Positions 6,493-9,752 of a stretch of 9,752 nt of DNA are shown one piece after another (the stretch's first letter is position 1; each line of letters starts with the position of its first letter). Source of the stretch: JANMDR01 sp031376425 (GTDB lineage: Bacteria > Pseudomonadota > Gammaproteobacteria > Burkholderiales > Usitatibacteraceae). Both the position numbers and the translations under genes were made by a program. The stretch is taken from contig JANMDR010000179.1 in the NCBI GenBank assembly GCA_031376425.1, positions 1 to 9,752 of the forward strand, given 5' to 3'. The notes beneath the pieces are model-generated. The model worked only from the letters and a program-made list of their open reading frames with translations, was not told the DNA's origin and ran no database searches.

Positions 6493-7968
6493 TCAGCGCA
6501 TTATTAGTGCGACAGTCAGCCCGACAGCTAGCATAGCTAGACCAATCATGATTAGCATCGGTAATACCGTGTTTTCTTCACGAACGCGGCGGGTTTGCTG
6601 GCGTCCGGTGCGGGTTGCTTCGTTGCCTATGGTTCGGGTGCGTTGCGTTAAATCGCGTTGATTTTGCGCCGACGATACTATCCCAATTTTATTTAGTGAT
6701 GAGATAGAGCGGCTTTTATCTGCCGTGGCTCTGGCGATGTCTTCAGGCTTGGCATGAGCCTTAGCGGTATCGGAAAGCGGCTTAACCGCCATTGTCATAT
6801 TGCCTGCTTGGGTAGTGGCTTTGCGTGGCACTTGTTGCGATGGCGAAATATCGGCTTCAATTTTTCCGGGTACATCACCCGAGTAGGCGCGCATCTTTTT
6901 TGTTTCTGAGATATAGCCCTGAAACTCACCAGTTTGATCCGTGTGGGCTGCCAGTTTTAGGGTGGCGTCAAAAGAATCAAAATTTTTGGCTAATTTTAGG
7001 GGCTTTACGCTTTCGTCACCCTCTGGCGCTTGATTAAATCTAGGCGCATTTTGCGGCGTGTTTAATGACGCCGTGCGGCCATCAGTTTTAGTCGGTATCG
7101 GTGTGGATTTGCCTGCAGCGCGGGCGCTTTCGGGCGATAAATTGCCGCCTAATTTGCCTAAAACACCGCGTAAATCACGGGCAAACTCACTCATACCCTG
7201 ATAGCGTTCATCCACTGTTTTTGCGAGCGCCTTGGCAACAATTAAATCTAGAATTTGCGGCACGTCTGGTACTTGGCTCGATGGCGTGATCGGCTCAGTA
7301 TTCACGGTGGCATACATAATCGCATTCACGTTATCGCCATCAAATGGTGCATGACCAGTTAATGCTTCGTAGAGCACAACGCCGAGTGAAAAAATATCGG
7401 TCCGATAATCAAGCTTCTTGCCGATGACTTGTTCTGGCGACATATAACGCGGGCTACCTAGAATCATGCCCGTCATGGTTTTAACGGCGGAAGCTGAGGT
7501 GCGGGCGATGCCGAAATCGGTGATTTTAGCCAAACCTTCGCCAACCACCATAATATTAGACGGCTTAACATCGCGATGAATGACATCATTTTTATGGGCG
7601 AAGCCTAAGCCTTCAGCCGCTTGGGCAATCCAATCCACCACGGCATAGGTGCTGGGTCGGTTTTGCTCGGTGAGTAAATCTTTAAGCTCCCGACCCTCTA
7701 AAAACTCCATCGCCATATAGGCTACGGTATCAGTGCGACCCACGTCGTAAATTGTGACAATATTGGGGTGGTTTAAGCGGCCAGCGGCTTTAATTTCTTG
7801 CTGAAAGCGTGCCTCGTATTCAACCAGTTCCTCGCTATTGAGCGATAAATTGATGGTTTTAATGGCCACAGTACGGTCAATCATGGGGTCCACCGCTTTG
7901 TAGACGGTGCCCATCGCGCCTTGACCAATTACGCCGATAACCTTATATCGGCCGAGAGTTTCAATCAT
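6493..7968 (-). CDS. Hanks-type Ser/Thr protein kinase, C-terminally membrane-anchored
   Basis: A 491-residue eukaryotic-like kinase that should phosphorylate Ser/Thr in partner proteins using ATP. The kinase domain (about 8-270) has the glycine loop GQGAMG (15-20), VAIK with Lys37, alphaC Glu58, the catalytic loop HRDVKPSN (131-138, base Asp133), DFG at 151-153, a Ser/Thr-rich activation loop and YMSPEQ, so it should be active. Residues 271-466 are low-complexity, Thr/Ser/Lys-rich and probably disordered. One transmembrane helix (about 468-490) ends the protein one residue later, so the kinase is cytoplasmic, tethered, and has no periplasmic sensor domain; PASTA and PEGA domains are absent. 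The ATG lies one base after the lipoprotein stop (TAA T ATG) with no Shine-Dalgarno, implying translational coupling. Sensing is presumably supplied by the lipoprotein and the PEGA protein upstream; this is inference. No PP2C-type phosphatase is visible. Confidence 0.93.
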   Translation of the reverse strand: MIETLGRYKVIGVIGQGAMGTVYKAVDPMIDRTVAIKTINLSLNSEELVEYEARFQQEIKAAGRLNHPNIVTIYDVGRTDTVAYMAMEFLEGRELKDLLTEQNRPSTYAVVDWIAQAAEGLGFAHKNDVIHRDVKPSNIMVVGEGLAKITDFGIARTSASAVKTMTGMILGSPRYMSPEQVIGKKLDYRTDIFSLGVVLYEALTGHAPFDGDNVNAIMYATVNTEPITPSSQVPDVPQILDLIVAKALAKTVDERYQGMSEFARDLRGVLGKLGGNLSPESARAAGKSTPIPTKTDGRTASLNTPQNAPRFNQAPEGDESVKPLKLAKNFDSFDATLKLAAHTDQTGEFQGYISETKKMRAYSGDVPGKIEADISPSQQVPRKATTQAGNMTMAVKPLSDTAKAHAKPEDIARATADKSRSISSLNKIGIVSSAQNQRDLTQRTRTIGNEATRTGRQQTRRVREENTVLPMLIMIGLAMLAVGLTVALIMR

Positions 7969-7969
7969 A

Positions 7970-8956
7970 TTATTTTTTTACAGGAACAGGGGGGGGCGCA
8001 GGCTTGGCGCTAGGAGCCGTTGCCGATGCGGGCGCGTTGGCTGGAACCGTAGCAGTGGCTGCGCTACTAGTAGAGGGAGCAGCAGCACGGGGCTTTTGCG
8101 TGAGCGCTTTGAAAATAGCACCCCAAGATGGATGCCCAGCTTCAGCGGCGCTGAGCTGGAATGCGGAATTGCTATCCAATAATTTTTGAAACTCCGCCCG
8201 ACACAAGGTATTTTTACCAATCAAGCAATAGCTAAACGCCGCAAATTTGCGGGCGGTAACTAAAATATCGTTAGCAATGGATTGCTTTTGCAGGTCTAAA
8301 AATAACTTAGCGGCCAATTCATAGTTGCCGTCATCATAAGCCTTAGTAGCGTCGGCTTGCAGTACTTGGGCTGCCGTGGGCTTTGGGGCGGGCGGTGGAA
8401 TAACCACACCACGGCGGCGCAAATCGGCCTCAACAACGACGGTTTTAAACACCGGCCCCCATGTGGGGTGCCCAGCTTCGGCCGGACTCAATTCAAACTT
8501 TTGATCGAGGGCAACGGCTTTTTCAAATTCTTCTTTGCAGCGCAATTCGCGACCGGCGATGCAATGCATAAATGCCATGGTTTTGCGTGCAAGTAGCTGT
8601 TCTTGTAGGGTTAAGGTTCCGCTATCAAGTGCGACGAGAAAGCTTATCTGTGCTTCCTCATAGGTGCCCGCCTCGTATTGTTTTGTACCTTCTGCAAAGG
8701 TAACAACGGTACGTTCCCGTTTTTCTTTTAGCGCAATTTCGGCTGGGGTGGGACCTGTGGGTACTGGCGCAGGCGGTGGTGCTGGCGCTTGGCAAGCAGC
8801 CAAGGTGAGCGTTAAACCGATAGCGGCAGCTTCAACGCCAAAGTTAAACTTGAAGAACGGGATGTTCCAGTGCTTGAAAACGGCTAAGCGCATCGATTCA
8901 AAAAATTGTTTCTGATCTGACAATTGATGATGCTTAGCGGTTGATGTTGCAAACAT
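7970..8956 (-). CDS. TPR-like lipoprotein with a duplicated TssQ-like domain
   Basis: A 328-residue lipoprotein with lipobox LTLAAC, lipidated Cys55. GAGGG six bases before the ATG at 8956 supports this start, though it leaves an unusually long region before the hydrophobic core; Met22 is an alternative without a Shine-Dalgarno. After a Pro/Ala linker come two homologous domains (about 84-172 and 195-285), each a TPR-like helix pair (YEAGTYEEA / YDDGNYELA), a cysteine pair eight residues apart (132/140 and 244/252), and a closing LSxAEAGHPxWGxxFK motif (156-171, 268-283). The tail (286-328) is Pro/Ala/Ser-rich. I recall this closing motif from TssQ-family T6SS-associated lipoproteins of Betaproteobacteria; this rests on memory only. 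Residue +2 is Gln, not Asp, so outer-membrane sorting is likely. Coupling to the kinase gene suggests a periplasmic partner or input for it. Confidence 0.82.
   Translation of the reverse strand: MFATSTAKHHQLSDQKQFFESMRLAVFKHWNIPFFKFNFGVEAAAIGLTLTLAACQAPAPPPAPVPTGPTPAEIALKEKRERTVVTFAEGTKQYEAGTYEEAQISFLVALDSGTLTLQEQLLARKTMAFMHCIAGRELRCKEEFEKAVALDQKFELSPAEAGHPTWGPVFKTVVVEADLRRRGVVIPPPAPKPTAAQVLQADATKAYDDGNYELAAKLFLDLQKQSIANDILVTARKFAAFSYCLIGKNTLCRAEFQKLLDSNSAFQLSAAEAGHPSWGAIFKALTQKPRAAAPSTSSAATATVPANAPASATAPSAKPAPPPVPVKK
7973..7996 (-). repeat. C8 and A7 homopolymers at the lipoprotein/kinase junction
   Basis: On the minus strand the last codons of the lipoprotein gene contain eight consecutive C (7996-7989) and seven consecutive A (7979-7973), and the TAA follows at 7972. 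The kinase ATG is at 7968. Both runs are exact in this sequence. A one-base change would move termination either to 7980-7978, before the kinase start, or to 7967-7965, overlapping it, and so could alter coupling. Confidence 0.8.
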
Positions 8957-8962
8957 TACAAG

Positions 8963-8967
8963 CCCTC
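8963..8967 (-). promoter_or_regulatory. Shine-Dalgarno of the lipoprotein gene
   Basis: GAGGG on the minus strand, six bases before the ATG at 8956. It decides for this start rather than the internal Met22 codon at 8893, which has no such site. Confidence 0.6.
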
Positions 8968-8990
8968 GTTGGCAGGAGCAGTCAGGGTAA

Positions 8991-9019
8991 ATTATAAAAA
9001 ATAATACGGTTGCTGGCCT
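8991..9019 (-). promoter_or_regulatory. Possible promoter between PEGA and lipoprotein genes
   Basis: An exact TATAAT lies at 8996-8991 on the minus strand, preceded by a T-run, and would give a leader of about 28 bases. The -35 at 17-base spacing (AGGCCA) matches only 3 of 6 positions. It could let the lipoprotein-kinase pair be expressed independently of the PEGA gene; AT-rich chance is the alternative. Confidence 0.3.
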
Positions 9020-9752
9020 TATTCGAACTTATGCGCAATAGGGAGAGTTTCTTTAGCTTTTAACTCAATAGGAATTATACGCGGAGGGAAACTACTATTT
9101 CGAATTTCAATTTTGTGTTTTCCGGGTGGCAACGCGAAAACTTTCAACGGCGGTGATGTGCCGATGGATTTGCCATTAACGATCACTTCTCCCCAAGGAC
9201 TAACGGAAAACTTAAGGCTGGCCATTTGCAGCGCTTGCACGGTTTTAGGATCAAGCTTGCTTGGATCAGTTTTTCCATCCGTTTTGGCGGGATTGGGTTT
9301 AGAATCTAATTTAGGATCGAGCTTAGGATCGGTTTTTTCGTCAGTTTTTGCGATAATAACGTCACCGCTACTTGGCTCAGTTTTGCCGGGCTCAGTAGTG
9401 CTGCCACCTGTTGGGTTTGTGCTGTTAGTGCTTACACTCGGCTCAATGGCCTTTACTGGCGGCACGGGCGCTACAATTACCGGTGTTGGGGCTGCAACAA
9501 TAGGCTGCGGGGGTTGTTTCAAGCTGAGTGCTACCGCTAAACCAACAACGGCGCACGCAAAAACACCACCAAGAAGCCAAAGTTTTTTACGATCTTGCAA
9601 AAATGGTACTGGCCCATCATCATCAAATTCAACGGATTCTGTGGCCGGATGTGCACCAAATCCACCTGTGGCGGTGCCGACGGAATTGCCGCTGCCGTAA
9701 GAGCCGGTAGCAGAAGCACGACCTTCCATGCCAGCTTTGGCGTGGTTAAACG
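9019..9752 (-). CDS. Membrane protein with C-terminal PEGA domain (5' partial)
   Basis: The frame stays open past the first ATG (9729) to the window edge, reading FNHAKAG before that Met, and no Shine-Dalgarno precedes it. The gene therefore most likely starts beyond the right edge. Counting from that Met: a Gly/Ser-rich segment (5-30), an acidic stretch, one transmembrane helix (about 50-70) preceded by RKK, so the N-terminal part is cytoplasmic; then a Pro/Thr-rich periplasmic linker with KxDP-type repeats (about 128-165); and a PEGA domain (172-236) with SPWGEVIVNGK, GTSPPL and LPPGKHKIEI. PEGA domains are beta-sandwich modules found on bacterial surface proteins and at the C-terminus of some Ser/Thr kinases, so the missing part may be another kinase; this is inference. 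The stop is 62 bases before the lipoprotein ATG on the same strand, suggesting one signalling locus. Confidence 0.8.
   Translation of the reverse strand, partial: FNHAKAGMEGRASATGSYGSGNSVGTATGGFGAHPATESVEFDDDGPVPFLQDRKKLWLLGGVFACAVVGLAVALSLKQPPQPIVAAPTPVIVAPVPPVKAIEPSVSTNSTNPTGGSTTEPGKTEPSSGDVIIAKTDEKTDPKLDPKLDSKPNPAKTDGKTDPSKLDPKTVQALQMASLKFSVSPWGEVIVNGKSIGTSPPLKVFALPPGKHKIEIRNSSFPPRIIPIELKAKETLPIAHKFE

Noticed and set aside
7370..7440. Degenerate APE motif (SPE) as a sign of an inactive kinase
   Set aside because: YMSPEQ is common in active bacterial Hanks-type kinases, and Lys37, Glu58, Asp133, Asn138 and Asp151 are all present.
9113..9700. 195-codon plus-strand reading frame
   Set aside because: Antisense to the PEGA protein; its Gly/Ser/Val-rich translation mirrors the low-complexity linker on the other strand.
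6493..9752. Firm annotation as a T6SS gene cluster
   Set aside because: Only a remembered motif similarity of the lipoprotein points there; no T6SS core gene lies in the window.

Overview
The window looks like a chromosomal segment of a Gram-negative proteobacterium, most plausibly a betaproteobacterium. The reasons are a lipoprotein with a clear lipobox, an exported protein with a Sec signal peptide, single-span inner-membrane proteins, an RlmD of the proteobacterial type, and accessory families (DUF5648, PEGA, a TssQ-like lipoprotein) that I associate from memory with Betaproteobacteria. No alignment could be run, so the taxon is an inference. There are no RNA genes, insertion sequences, CRISPR arrays or phage genes, and no gene-free stretch longer than about 170 bases.

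Left part, plus strand (1-3033). A gene running in from the left edge encodes near-identical 40-residue tetratricopeptide (TPR) repeats, then one transmembrane helix, then an alpha/beta-hydrolase domain with a Ser nucleophile. After 80 bases comes rlmD, the Fe-S, SAM-dependent 23S rRNA uracil methyltransferase, which is ordinary housekeeping.

Middle, minus strand (3136-4721). Read 4721 to 3136, three tightly spaced genes form a probable operon: a small cupin, an Asp/Glu-racemase-like protein and a stand-alone HD-domain hydrolase of the MESH1/SpoT type (probable (p)ppGpp pyrophosphohydrolase). rlmD and the HD gene are convergent. A perfect 13-bp inverted repeat lies just upstream of the cupin gene.

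Right part, minus strand (4815-9752). Read right to left: the C-terminal part of a membrane protein with a PEGA domain (runs off the right edge), a lipoprotein with a duplicated TPR-like domain, and a Hanks-type Ser/Thr kinase that starts one base after the lipoprotein stop and ends in a membrane anchor. After a 166-base gap comes an exported protein with DUF5648 repeats and three Ig-like domains. The first three look like one envelope signalling unit: membrane PEGA protein, periplasmic lipoprotein, cytoplasmic membrane-tethered kinase. The lipoprotein resembles TssQ-type T6SS-associated lipoproteins as I remember them, so a type VI secretion cluster may lie beyond the right edge. No T6SS core gene is visible here.

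The points most worth a second look are the kinase/lipoprotein/PEGA unit with its kinase start beside C8 and A7 homopolymers, the TPR-membrane-hydrolase architecture with uneven repeat divergence, an 18-bp tandem duplication spanning the stop codon of the DUF5648 gene, and the long perfect hairpin ahead of the cupin operon.
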